DNA of 64,000 bases from assembly GCF_003457605.1 (NCBI RefSeq), contig NZ_QRAN01000004.1, positions 186,001-250,000 of the forward strand, read 5' to 3'. Position numbers and translations under genes: made by a program. The stretch comes from Seongchinamella sediminis. GTDB lineage: Bacteria > Pseudomonadota > Gammaproteobacteria > Pseudomonadales > Halieaceae. The notes beneath the pieces are model-generated. The model did not search any database. It saw nothing but the letters and a program-made list of their open reading frames with translations, and had not been told where the DNA came from. Each line of letters starts with the position of its first letter. The stretch's first letter is position 1. Shown piece by piece: positions 47,446 through 58,777 of this stretch.

Positions 47446-48371
47446 GCACTCTGGTAATTGCAGAACACGACAATGGCTCCCTGAAGGGCGCCACCCTGAA
47501 CGCGGTCACCGCTGCCCAGGCCATGGGTGCGGATATCGATATCCTGGTTGCGGGCGCCGGCTGTGATGGCGCTGCCCAGGCCGCAGCCGCTGTTGCCGGC
47601 GTCAGCAAGGTGCTGGTCGCCGACAATGCCGCCTACGAGCACCAGCTGGCGGAGAATGTCAGCCTGCTGGTCGCGGAAGTGGGTGCCGGCTATGACAACA
47701 TCATTGCCCCGGCCACCGCCAACGCCAAGAACACCATGCCTCGCGTGGCGGCCCTGCTGGACGTTGCCCAGATTTCGGAAATTACTTCCGTTGAATCCGC
47801 CGATACCTTCAAGCGCCCCATCTACGCCGGTAACGTGATCGCCACCGTCAAGAGCGCCGATGCCAAGAAAGTCATCACCGTGCGCACCACGGCCTTCGAC
47901 GCCGCTGCTGCTGAAGGCGGCTCGGCCACTGTCGAAGCCGTGGACGCGGTACACGATGCCGGCATCTCCAGCTTCGTCGGGGAAGAAGTGGCCGAATCCG
48001 ATCGCCCGGAACTGACGGCCGCGCCGGTCGTGATCTCCGGTGGCCGTGGGATGCAGAACGGTGAGAACTTCAAGCTGCTGGAAGGCATTGCCGACAAGCT
48101 GGGCGCCGCCATTGGTGCCTCCCGTGCCGCGGTGGACGCAGGCTTCGTGCCCAACGACATGCAGGTCGGCCAGACCGGCAAGATCGTCGCCCCCGACCTG
48201 TACATCGCCGTGGGCATCTCCGGCGCGATCCAGCACCTGGCGGGCATGAAAGACTCCAAGGTGATTGTTGCCATCAACAAGGACGAGGATGCGCCGATCT
48301 TCCAGGTAGCGGATTACGGCCTGGTGGCAGACCTGTTCGACGCGCTGCCAGAGCTGGAAAGCAAGATCTAG
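47442..48371 (+). CDS. etfA: Electron-transfer flavoprotein alpha subunit
   Basis: This 309-residue FAD-binding subunit has an N-terminal ETF fold and a C-terminal FAD domain with [32 protein letters not shown] and [15 protein letters not shown]. It is coupled to etfB (ATGA at 47442) and is followed by a shared terminator. Confidence 0.96.
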   Translation: MSTLVIAEHDNGSLKGATLNAVTAAQAMGADIDILVAGAGCDGAAQAAAAVAGVSKVLVADNAAYEHQLAENVSLLVAEVGAGYDNIIAPATANAKNTMPRVAALLDVAQISEITSVESADTFKRPIYAGNVIATVKSADAKKVITVRTTAFDAAAAEGGSATVEAVDAVHDAGISSFVGEEVAESDRPELTAAPVVISGGRGMQNGENFKLLEGIADKLGAAIGASRAAVDAGFVPNDMQVGQTGKIVAPDLYIAVGISGAIQHLAGMKDSKVIVAINKDEDAPIFQVADYGLVADLFDALPELESKI

Positions 48372-48390
48372 GATCTCGCTGGCGCACTGC

Positions 48391-48417
48391 AAAAACCGGC
48401 CCTGCGGCCGGTTTTTT
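48391..48417. terminator. Bidirectional terminator between etfA and antiporter
   Basis: AAAAACCGGCC-CTGC-GGCCGGTTTTT has an 11-bp stem, with T-runs on both strands; it ends etfA on plus and the antiporter on minus. Confidence 0.9.
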
Positions 48418-48426
48418 TATGCCCGG

Positions 48427-49596
48427 CTAATCCCGCCGCAGGCGGTCGGAGATCGCAATCGGGGTAGGGTAGTTCAGCACCACGATATAGGACGAGGCGA
48501 GCAGGGTGATAAGGGTGGCTGCCTGGATCAGCAGCGACGCTTCCTCGGAAATAAGCGCCGCGCCCGCCGCCACGTAGGCGATCAGCAGGGAAAACTCCGA
48601 TGCCTGCCCCAGGCGGAAACCCAGGTCCCAGGCCAGGCTGCGTTTTTCACTGACGCCCTTGAGCAGCCAGCGATAGGTGGGGGGTTTAACCGCCAGCACC
48701 AGCACCGCCAGCACCAGCGCCGGCAGCCACACCTGTCCCAGCATGGACAGGTCGAAGCGGGCGCCGACGGCGAAGAAGAACAGAATCAGGAAAAAGTCGC
48801 GCAGGGGCTTCAGGTTGACCGCGATGTACTGCGATATGGGGCTGGTGGCAATGGTGATGCCGGCGATAAAGGCGCCGATTTCCTCTGACAGGCCGAGGGC
48901 CCTGGCGGCCTCGGCCAGGCCCAGGCACCAGCCCAGGGCCAGCAGGAAAATGTACTCGTGGAAGCGGTCAAAACGGGCGATCAGCGGCAGCAGTACAAAG
49001 CGCACGACGAGCAGGGCGGCCCCTGCCAGCAGCGGCAGGCCCAGCAGGGACAGGGCCAGGTCCCGGCCCATATTGCCATCGCCAGTGGATGCGCTGAACA
49101 ACACCATGAGCACGATAATCGCCAGCAGGTCCTGCAGTAACAGCATGCCTATCATCAGTTCCCCGATGTGGCGGTGATGCAGCACGGTGGTGGGGAGTAA
49201 CTTGATGCCGATGATGGTCGAGGAAAACATCATCGCCGCACCCACGATCAGCGCCTCCACATTGCTGTAACCGAACAGCCGGGTGACAGCGAAGCCCATG
49301 GCCAGGAACAGGGCAGAACTGGCGACTGCCACCACGGTGGATTTGCGCAGGGTGGACCACAGCGCCTGGGGCTGCATGTCCAGTCCCAGCAGGAACAGCA
49401 GGAAAATAATCCCGACATGGCCGATGTCTGCCAGTAACTTGGTGCCGCTGACCAGGGACAGCCCGTGGGGGCCGATAAAGGCGCCCAGGGCGATATAGGC
49501 GATGATCAGTGGCTGGCGGGTAGCCAGGGCCAGCGAGGCAAAGACCGCCGCACCGGTGAAGATGAGAAAGAATGAGAATGTGATGGATACATCCAT
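48427..49596 (-). CDS. CPA2-family cation:proton antiporter (KefB-like)
   Basis: This 389-residue integral membrane protein has about 12 helices. [35 protein letters not shown] and [16 protein letters not shown] are typical of CPA2 (Kef-type) exchangers. The TrkA-N C-terminal domain of KefB/KefC is absent, so it is a short, membrane-only form. The ion is unknown. Start ATG 49596. Confidence 0.9.
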   Translation of the reverse strand: MDVSITFSFFLIFTGAAVFASLALATRQPLIIAYIALGAFIGPHGLSLVSGTKLLADIGHVGIIFLLFLLGLDMQPQALWSTLRKSTVVAVASSALFLAMGFAVTRLFGYSNVEALIVGAAMMFSSTIIGIKLLPTTVLHHRHIGELMIGMLLLQDLLAIIVLMVLFSASTGDGNMGRDLALSLLGLPLLAGAALLVVRFVLLPLIARFDRFHEYIFLLALGWCLGLAEAARALGLSEEIGAFIAGITIATSPISQYIAVNLKPLRDFFLILFFFAVGARFDLSMLGQVWLPALVLAVLVLAVKPPTYRWLLKGVSEKRSLAWDLGFRLGQASEFSLLIAYVAAGAALISEEASLLIQAATLITLLASSYIVVLNYPTPIAISDRLRRD

Positions 49597-49770
49597 TCAG
49601 GGGGCTCCCGTTGCTGTTGCTGCTAGCATGCCGTTGTGTACAGCAGCCACTGAATTCCCGGAGCGCCGGCCGTCGCCTGCGCGGGAATGGCGATAGTCGG
49701 GAGTGTAAACAACCCGTATGAGGATAGGAAATTTGCCAACACCGGGGCTGACTCCCGAGGTCTGGCAAGC

Positions 49771-49856
49771 GGGCCTGAGCGCTGCGCCTGAGACCCGAGT
49801 TCTGTGCCTCAGCTCTGTGCTTGCCCTGCGCCTGAACCCTGTGCCCGCCTTTGCCT
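49771..49856. repeat. Degenerate short tandem repeat
   Basis: CTGCGCCTGA, CTGTGCCTCA, CTGTGCTTGC, CTGCGCCTGA and CTGTGCCCGC recur at 10-16 base spacings just after the DUF934 gene's end. No function is evident. Confidence 0.35.
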
Positions 49857-50286
49857 AGGCCCTGCGCCGGAACAGGGGCTGGGGCTGGTTCACGGAAGCC
49901 TGGTAGTACTCGCTGAAATCGGCCAGGCTGTCCAGCGCGTCCTCGAGGTCCGACTCGTCGTCGAACTGGAAGGCGTCAAAGCCGCAGCGGGAGAGGTAGG
50001 TGAGCTGGTCGCGGATAAAGTGCCCGACGGCGCGCAATTCGCCCTTGTAACCCCGCTCCCGCAGTTCCCTGCCGTAGGAAAACCCGCGGCCATCGGTGAA
50101 GGTCGGGAAGTTGACCAGCACCAGCGGGATTTCCTCGATGTGCTCGAGCAGGGGGGCGAGGGTCTCGCCGGGCTCCAGCACGACTGCGCGATGGGCCCGA
50201 TCCTGGCACTGTAGCCACTGTTCGAGATCCAGTACCTCGGGGCCGTGGTCCTCGACGATGGCGCCGTTCTTAATGAGCAGGGGCAT
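49855..50286 (-). CDS. DUF934 protein, sulfite reductase partner
   Basis: This 143-residue DUF934 family protein contains the signatures IPLVLVNFPTFTDGRGFS, LRERGYKGELRAVGHFIRDQ and GFDAFQFDDESD. The family accompanies assimilatory nitrite/sulfite reductases and probably takes part in their assembly or electron delivery. Start ATG 50286 overlaps the end of the reductase gene by 17 bases; the longer start at 50319 is possible but not needed. Confidence 0.88.
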   Translation of the reverse strand: MPLLIKNGAIVEDHGPEVLDLEQWLQCQDRAHRAVVLEPGETLAPLLEHIEEIPLVLVNFPTFTDGRGFSYGRELRERGYKGELRAVGHFIRDQLTYLSRCGFDAFQFDDESDLEDALDSLADFSEYYQASVNQPQPLFRRRA

Positions 50287-51934
50287 AGACACGCTCCTTG
50301 AAAGGGTCGATGCCGACACGGCGATAGGTGTCGAGAAACGTTTCCTCGCCCTGGCGCAGTTCGACGAAAGTGGTCAGCAGTTTGTCCATGACATCCGGCA
50401 TGTCATCCTGCTTGAAAGAGGGGCCGAGGATCTTGCCAATGGACGTGTCCTTGCCCTGACTGCCGCCGAGACTGACCTGGTAGAATTCCTGTCCTTTCTT
50501 GTCCACGCCGAGAATGCCGATGTGGCCGATGTGGTGGTGGCCGCAGGCATTCATGCACCCGCTGATGTTCAGTTCCAGCGGGCCGAGATCGTAGACGTAG
50601 TCCATGTCGTCAAAGCGGGCCTGGATAGCTTCCGCCACCGGAATCGACTTGGCGTTGGCCAGCGAGCAGTAGTCGCCACCCGGGCAGCAGATCACATCGG
50701 TCAGGTAGCCGATGTTGGCGGTGGCAAGTCCGGCCTGCTGCAGGCTTTGCCAGAGTTCGTACAGCCTGGACTGCTCGACATCGGCCAGCACCAGGTTCTG
50801 CTCGTGGGTGGTGCGGATTTCGCCGAAGGAATAGCGGTCCGCCAGGTCGGCGACCAGATCCAGCTGCCTGGCGGTAATGTCGCCGGGTGTATGGCCGGTT
50901 GCCTTCAGGGAGACGTTGACGATGCGGTAACCGGGAACGCGGTGCTCGACCGTATTGCGCTTTACCCAGTTGCTGAATATCGGGTCCTTGTCACAGTGCG
51001 CCTGCAGCGTGGTCCGGGCGGCGCTGGCATCCACGGCGGCATAGTCGGGTGCGGTAAAGAAGGAGCGGGCGCGCTCGACTTCTTCCGGGATGAGGGTGCT
51101 GGGGCCATTCTTGATCGGTTCCCATTCGTGTTCCACGGCTTCCCGGAACGCATCGCTGCCCATGGCCTTGACCAGGATCTTGATCCGCGCCTTGAACTTG
51201 TTGTCGCGGCGTCCGTGCTGGTTGTAAACCCGCAGTATGGCTTCCAGGTAGGTCAGCAGGTGCTCAGCCGGCAGGAACTCACAGATTTCAACACCAATGA
51301 CGGGCGTGCGGCCCAGGCCGCCGCCGACAAGCACACGAAAGCCGGTCTCGCCGGCCGCGTTATGCACTAACTCCACGCCAATGTCGTGGGCGTGGATCGC
51401 GGCCCGATCCTGTTTGCTGCTGCATACCGCTATTTTGAATTTGCGTGGCAGGAAAGCGAATTCCGGGTGCAGCGTGGACCACTGGCGAATGATCTCGCAC
51501 CAGGGGCGGGGATCCTCCAGTTCATCGGTGGCGACGCCGGCGAACTGGTCTGTGGTGGTATTGCGGATGCAGTTGCCGGAGGTCTGGATTGCGTGCATTT
51601 GCACCGTGGCCAGTTCAGCCAGTATATCGGGGACCTCCGCCAGCTGCGGCCAGTTGAACTGGATGTTCTGGCGCGTGCTGATGTGCACATAGCCTTTGTC
51701 GTAATCCCGCGACAGCTGGGCAATCTTGCGCAGCTGGCGGGTGTTTATCATGCCGTAGGGCACGGCAACCCTGAGCATCGGCGCGAGGCGCTGTATATAC
51801 AGTCCATTTTGCAGGCGCAGCGGGAGGAACTGCTCTTCGCTGAGTTCACCGTCCAGATAGCGCCGGGTCTGGTCGCGGAACTGGGCCACCCGGTCATCGA
51901 CTATTTTCTGGTCGTACTCGTCATAAACGTACAT
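50270..51934 (-). CDS. cysI: Nitrite/sulfite reductase (siroheme, ferredoxin type)
   Basis: This 554-residue hemoprotein reduces sulfite to sulfide (CysI-like; nitrite cannot be excluded). [4Fe-4S]-siroheme ligands are in ICCPGGDYC (C-x5-C) and GCMNACGHHH (C-x3-C). Two ferredoxin-like halves and two NIR-SIR domains are visible. The DUF934 gene overlaps its stop, as in assimilatory operons. Start ATG 51934; an AT-rich promoter region is at 52000-52060. Confidence 0.93.
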   Translation of the reverse strand: MYVYDEYDQKIVDDRVAQFRDQTRRYLDGELSEEQFLPLRLQNGLYIQRLAPMLRVAVPYGMINTRQLRKIAQLSRDYDKGYVHISTRQNIQFNWPQLAEVPDILAELATVQMHAIQTSGNCIRNTTTDQFAGVATDELEDPRPWCEIIRQWSTLHPEFAFLPRKFKIAVCSSKQDRAAIHAHDIGVELVHNAAGETGFRVLVGGGLGRTPVIGVEICEFLPAEHLLTYLEAILRVYNQHGRRDNKFKARIKILVKAMGSDAFREAVEHEWEPIKNGPSTLIPEEVERARSFFTAPDYAAVDASAARTTLQAHCDKDPIFSNWVKRNTVEHRVPGYRIVNVSLKATGHTPGDITARQLDLVADLADRYSFGEIRTTHEQNLVLADVEQSRLYELWQSLQQAGLATANIGYLTDVICCPGGDYCSLANAKSIPVAEAIQARFDDMDYVYDLGPLELNISGCMNACGHHHIGHIGILGVDKKGQEFYQVSLGGSQGKDTSIGKILGPSFKQDDMPDVMDKLLTTFVELRQGEETFLDTYRRVGIDPFKERVYAPAH

Positions 51935-52011
51935 CGAAGGTTCCTGTGTTACTTTGGCCGGGTTCGGGCCGGCGTGGGGAGGCGGTACATTAGCAGAAAC
52001 GCACAGCCTTA

Positions 52012-52050
52012 AATAGTCATATTATTCATATGGTTAGAACGATTAGTTAG
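52012..52050 (-). promoter_or_regulatory. AT-rich candidate control site for cysI
   Basis: An AT-rich island in GC-rich surroundings contains CATAT-TATTC-ATATG, an inverted repeat about 84-98 bases upstream of the cysI ATG. CysB sites are of this AT-rich kind, but no certain match is made. Confidence 0.35.
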
Positions 52051-52064
52051 GACGCGCCGGGGGC

Positions 52065-52092
52065 TTGGGATTCTACCCCGAGCTGCTATAAT
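52065..52092 (+). promoter_or_regulatory. Strong promoter of the small membrane protein gene
   Basis: TTGGGA at 52065-52070 and perfect TATAAT at 52087-52092, spaced 16 bases, precede the 40-codon gene by 33 bases. Confidence 0.65.
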
Positions 52093-52125
52093 GGCGCCGC
52101 CCAAGACCGCCCGAGGAGCGAAACA

Positions 52126-52248
52126 ATGAGCGAAAACAGTAACCACAAACACGCCGGTGACGGCGCTGCCGATGCGATTGCCGCTACCGCAGTGATTTCA
52201 CTGCTGGTCCTGACCCTGTACATCTGGCTGTCAGGAATGCCTTCCTGA
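52126..52248 (+). CDS. Small single-pass membrane protein
   Basis: This is a 40-residue protein starting MSENSNHKHAGDGAADAIAA, then one membrane helix (TAVISLLVLTLYIWLSG). GAGGAG lies eight bases before ATG 52126. It is too short for standard ORF lists but has a promoter, SD and stop. No family is recognised. It is next to the DUF2970 gene (convergent) and divergent from cysI. Confidence 0.65.
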   Translation: MSENSNHKHAGDGAADAIAATAVISLLVLTLYIWLSGMPS

Positions 52249-52270
52249 AGCCACTGGCGCGGGCCACTGG

Positions 52271-52498
52271 CTAGTTGCCCGCGCCACTGAGCACCAGCTG
52301 CACAATTACCACCATCAGGGCGATAAAGCCGAGGGTAAAAATAAGCCCGGCGGCAATGAATACGCCCGCCCGGCCCTGGTTGAAATCGCGCTCCCGGTTC
52401 TTGCTGCTTTGCACGCCCAGGCCAGCCGCGAACACACTTGCTATCACCTGCAGCGGGTTGAGGGACTTCTTCTTCCGGCCCTCGTTGTCGTCAGTCAT
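52271..52498 (-). CDS. DUF2970 protein
   Basis: This 75-residue protein has the DUF2970 helix plan: a basic N-terminus, PLQVIASVFAAGLGVQSSKNRERDF and one C-terminal membrane helix (GLIFTLGFIALMVVIVQLVL). Function is unknown. The gene sits 15 bases downstream of metH in the same orientation. Confidence 0.85.
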   Translation of the reverse strand: MTDDNEGRKKKSLNPLQVIASVFAAGLGVQSSKNRERDFNQGRAGVFIAAGLIFTLGFIALMVVIVQLVLSGAGN

Positions 52499-52513
52499 TG
52501 TTGTTGCAACTCC

Positions 52514-56200
<3,687 letters not shown>

Positions 56201-56245
56201 GGTGGTCGCTATGCTGTGAAAGACGCGCATCCTAACAGAGCGACC

Positions 56246-56275
56246 AACCTATATCAAAATATTTTGATATAGGTT
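56246..56275. promoter_or_regulatory. 30-bp perfect palindrome upstream of metH
   Basis: AACCTATATCAAAAT and its reverse complement join without spacer. It lies 45 bases from the metH ATG and 83 from the nfuA ATG, so it can act on either gene. Its form suits a dimeric repressor, such as an ArsR-type methionine regulator (SahR-like); this is inference. Confidence 0.6.
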
Positions 56276-56324
56276 TCCGGTCGGCAGGCTTGAAAACTCG
56301 CGATCGCGCCCCCAATCTTTTAGA

Positions 56325-56349
56325 ATACCTGACTAAATTACTCGGAAAG
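56325..56349 (+). promoter_or_regulatory. IscR type-1-like site upstream of nfuA
   Basis: ATACCTGACTAAATTACTCG (first 20 bases) agrees with the E. coli IscR type-1 consensus ATASYYGACTRWWWYAGTCR at 19 positions; the last five bases fit less well. It overlaps a -10-like TAGAAT at 56321 and ends eight bases before the nfuA ATG, a repressing position. Confidence 0.6.
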
Positions 56350-56357
56350 AACGTATT

Positions 56358-56933
56358 ATGGTTACCATTACCGAATCCGCCCAGGACTACCTGGCGGAAT
56401 TGCTCGCCAAACAGGACGATGCCCTGGGTGTCAGGGTCTTCATCAACCAGCCTGGTACACCCCGCGCCGAGACCTGTATCGCCTATTGTCGCGACGGCGA
56501 CGTGAAAGAGGGCGATGAGGAGCACGAGTTCGACAAATTCACTGCCTGGTTTGAGGGCCGTTCCCTGCCATTCCTGGAGGACGCCCTGGTCGACTACTCC
56601 AAGGACCGCATGGGCGGGCAGCTCACCATCAAGGCGCCGAACGCGAAGATGCCCCGGGTGGACGAGAACAGCCCGCTGGAAGACCGTATCAACTACGTCC
56701 TCTACAACGAGGTCAACCCGGCCCTGGCCGCCCACGGCGGCGAGGTCAGCCTGGTGGAGCTCACCGAAGACAACTATGCGGTGCTGCGCTTTGGCGGTGG
56801 CTGCCAGGGCTGTTCCGCGGTGGATCAGACGCTCAAGGGCGGGGTCGAGAAAACCCTCATGGAGCAGGTGCCGCAACTCGCCGGCGTCCGCGACATGACC
56901 GACCATTCGGACCGTTCCCAGGCCTTCTATTAG
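56358..56933 (+). CDS. nfuA: Fe-S cluster carrier NfuA
   Basis: This 191-residue protein has a degenerate A-type N-terminal domain (without the usual cysteines) and a C-terminal NifU domain with the cluster ligands in [11 protein letters not shown] (CxxC) near residue 150. It carries [4Fe-4S] clusters to targets such as AcnB. It starts at ATG 56358, directly after an IscR-like site. Confidence 0.95.
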   Translation: MVTITESAQDYLAELLAKQDDALGVRVFINQPGTPRAETCIAYCRDGDVKEGDEEHEFDKFTAWFEGRSLPFLEDALVDYSKDRMGGQLTIKAPNAKMPRVDENSPLEDRINYVLYNEVNPALAAHGGEVSLVELTEDNYAVLRFGGGCQGCSAVDQTLKGGVEKTLMEQVPQLAGVRDMTDHSDRSQAFY

Positions 56934-56950
56934 ACTTGATGCTGTTTACC

Positions 56951-56978
56951 TGAAAGGCGGGCTTTTGGCTGGCCTTTT
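56951..56978 (+). terminator. Candidate nfuA terminator
   Basis: AAAGGC...GCCTTTT hairpin with inner GC pairing 18 bases after the nfuA stop; weaker than its inverted partner at 57534-57561. Confidence 0.5.
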
Positions 56979-56999
56979 CCTGTTTGCGACTTTGCACCC

Positions 57000-57195
57000 G
57001 GCCCGGCACTGGGGTTTACCTTGCTCCACGGCCACAAGCTCCGTTCCGTTTTCGGGCCGCTGCGGAACTCGCCAGGGGTTGCTGTACGCAACCCCTAGGC
57101 AGGCTCAGACAGTCCTCGCGGACAGCCCCCGAAAACTCCACTGCGCAAAAAGCGGTGGCCTGATTGTTCCGCAAGGTAAACCCCAGTGCCAGGCC
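57000..57195. repeat. Structured repeat, copy A
   Basis: This 196-nt element closes on itself. GGCACTGGGGTTTACCTTGC (57005-57024) pairs with 57171-57190 perfectly, GTTTTCGGG (57048-57056) pairs with 57128-57136, and AGGGGTTGC (57074-57082) pairs with 57088-57096. It is similar in reverse orientation to the element at 57321-57513. Conserved unpaired blocks include GGAACAATCAGGCC (on the minus strand) and ACTGTCTGAG. No open reading frame of note is inside. Confidence 0.8.
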
Positions 57196-57242
57196 TTGCT
57201 TCCTGCCACGCTTGCCCATCCCGGCCGATGACATAGCTTCAC

Positions 57243-57306
57243 ACTACAGAGGCCCTCGAAACAGGCCTGTCCTGATTATCCGAATTCGACTGGCCTTCCC
57301 TGTAGT
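57243..57306. repeat. Short inverted repeat in the spacer between the two copies
   Basis: ACTACAG (57243-57249) with GGCC close by pairs with GGCC and CTGTAGT (57300-57306), a smaller hairpin at the centre of the symmetric region. Confidence 0.5.
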
Positions 57307-57320
57307 TATCGCGGTGGTGA

Positions 57321-57513
57321 GGCCCGGTGTCGGGATATACCTTCCGGAACAATCAGGCCCCTGCTTTTTGCCCAGCCGGGTTTTTGGGGGCCTTCTGCGA
57401 GCACTGTCTGAGTCCCGATTTTTTGCGCAGCAAAAAATGGTCGAGTTGCGCAGCAGCCCAAAAACCCGGCGGAGCTTGGGGCCGTGGAGGAAGGTATATC
57501 CCGACGCCGGACC
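57321..57513. repeat. Structured repeat, copy B (inverted)
   Basis: This 193-nt element has the same plan as copy A. GGTGTCGGGATATACCTTCC pairs with GGAAGGTATATCCCGACGCC across the ends, CCGGGTTTTTGGG with CCCAAAAACCCGG in the middle, and ATTTTTTGC (57418-57426) with GCAAAAAAT (57430-57438) at the tip. Base pairs differ from copy A in a compensated way. Confidence 0.8.
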
Positions 57514-57533
57514 GGGTGCGAAGTGCCGAGCAA

Positions 57534-57561
57534 AAAAGGCGAGCCAAAGCCCGCCTTTCAG
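57534..57561 (-). terminator. Terminator of the DAHP synthase gene
   Basis: On the minus strand AAAGGCGGGC-TTTG-GCTCGCCTTT forms a 10-bp stem (one G-T pair) followed by a T-tract, 19 bases beyond the stop. It is homologous to the inverted sequence at 56950-56978. Confidence 0.85.
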
Positions 57562-57579
57562 AGTGCGTGAAGCCCGACC

Positions 57580-58656
57580 TCAGCCAGACTGGCGTGCCTT
57601 CAGTGCGTCCTTCACCGTGTCGCGCAGTTTGCGCAGCGAAGCCTCGGTGGTCTCCCAGTCAATACAGCCATCCGTAACCGAAACGCCGTACTGGAGATCA
57701 TCGAGATTGTCCGGAATCGACTGGTTGCCCGCGTGGATATTGGATTCGATCATCAGGCCGACAATGGAGTCATTGCCCTCCAGCACCTGGTTGCCCACGT
57801 TTTCCACCACCAGCGGTTGCAGCTCCGGCTGCTTGTTGGAATTGGCATGGGAGCAGTCAACCATGATGTTTTTCGCCAGCCCGGCCTTTTCCAGGGCCTC
57901 CTCACACAGGCGGATATGAACCGAGTCGTAGTTCGGGCCGCTGCTGCCGCCGCGCAGGACAATATGGCCGTGCCGGTTGCCCTTGGTGGTGAACACCGAA
58001 ACCTGGCCCAGGTGGTTGATGCCGAGAAAACGGTGGGGCTTGGATACCGAGTTGAGCGCGTTGGTGGCCACCGTCAACCCACCGTCGGTGCCATTCTTGA
58101 AACCGACGGCGGAGGACAGGCCGCTGGCCATCTCCCGGTGGGTCTGGGACTCGGTAGTGCGGGCGCCAATGGCTGACCAGCTGATCAGGTCCTGCAGGTA
58201 CTGGGGGGAAATCGGGTCCAGCGCCTCGGTGGAGGTGGGCAGACCCAGTTCCAGGATATCCAGCAGCAGTTTGCGACCGATATGCAGGCCTTCCTCGATC
58301 TTGAACGAGTCATCCAGGTGGGGGTCGTTGATCAGGCCTTTCCAGCCCACGGTGGTGCGCGGCTTTTCAAAGTACACACGCATGACGATGTACAGGCTGT
58401 CCTCAAGCTCATCGGCCAGCGCTTTCAGTTTGCGGGCATAGTCCATGGCGGCCTTGGGGTCATGGATGGAGCAGGGGCCGACCACGACGAACAGCCGATG
58501 ATCCTTGCGGTCGAGGATGTCCCAGATCACCTGGCGACTGTCGGCCACGGTCTGGCTGACGGCCGCGGACATCGGCAGTGCGTCCCACAGCTGCTCCGGC
58601 GTCACCAGTACACCCTGGGAATCGACGTTGATGTTGTGGACTTCGTTGTTGCTCAT
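57580..58656 (-). CDS. aroG: 3-deoxy-7-phosphoheptulonate (DAHP) synthase, class I
   Basis: This 358-residue enzyme joins PEP and erythrose-4-phosphate, the first step of aromatic amino acid synthesis. Signatures are LFVVVGPCSIHDPKAAMDYA, MRVYFEKPRTTVGWKGLIND, and VDCSHANSNKQPELQ. ATG 58656 is chosen; a longer frame to 59388 is a shadow of the divergent gene. Which aromatic amino acid inhibits it (AroF/G/H type) cannot be told. It is divergent from the AddB-like gene. Confidence 0.95.
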   Translation of the reverse strand: MSNNEVHNINVDSQGVLVTPEQLWDALPMSAAVSQTVADSRQVIWDILDRKDHRLFVVVGPCSIHDPKAAMDYARKLKALADELEDSLYIVMRVYFEKPRTTVGWKGLINDPHLDDSFKIEEGLHIGRKLLLDILELGLPTSTEALDPISPQYLQDLISWSAIGARTTESQTHREMASGLSSAVGFKNGTDGGLTVATNALNSVSKPHRFLGINHLGQVSVFTTKGNRHGHIVLRGGSSGPNYDSVHIRLCEEALEKAGLAKNIMVDCSHANSNKQPELQPLVVENVGNQVLEGNDSIVGLMIESNIHAGNQSIPDNLDDLQYGVSVTDGCIDWETTEASLRKLRDTVKDALKARQSG

Positions 58657-58777
58657 GCCTGTTACCTGATACAGTAAATCCCCGCTCCGGGGCCCGATAC
58701 GTTGTTTGAAGGCGGGCCATTCTATAGCAGAGTCCGGCATTTGGGTAGGCGCCATCCGGGCGCGGCAGGAGGCTTTG

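Noticed and set aside
49804-50214. Plus-strand protein-coding gene opposite DUF934
   Set aside because: Its Cys/Pro-rich start arises from the degenerate tandem repeat, and the DUF934 frame on the other strand is convincing.
51790-51805. CTGTATATACAG as a LexA box
   Set aside because: It lies inside the cysI coding sequence and lacks the length of the LexA consensus.
56951-57561. CRISPR array or insertion sequence in the nfuA/DAHP synthase gap
   Set aside because: Repeats are only two, inverted and long, and there is no transposase frame or spacer pattern.
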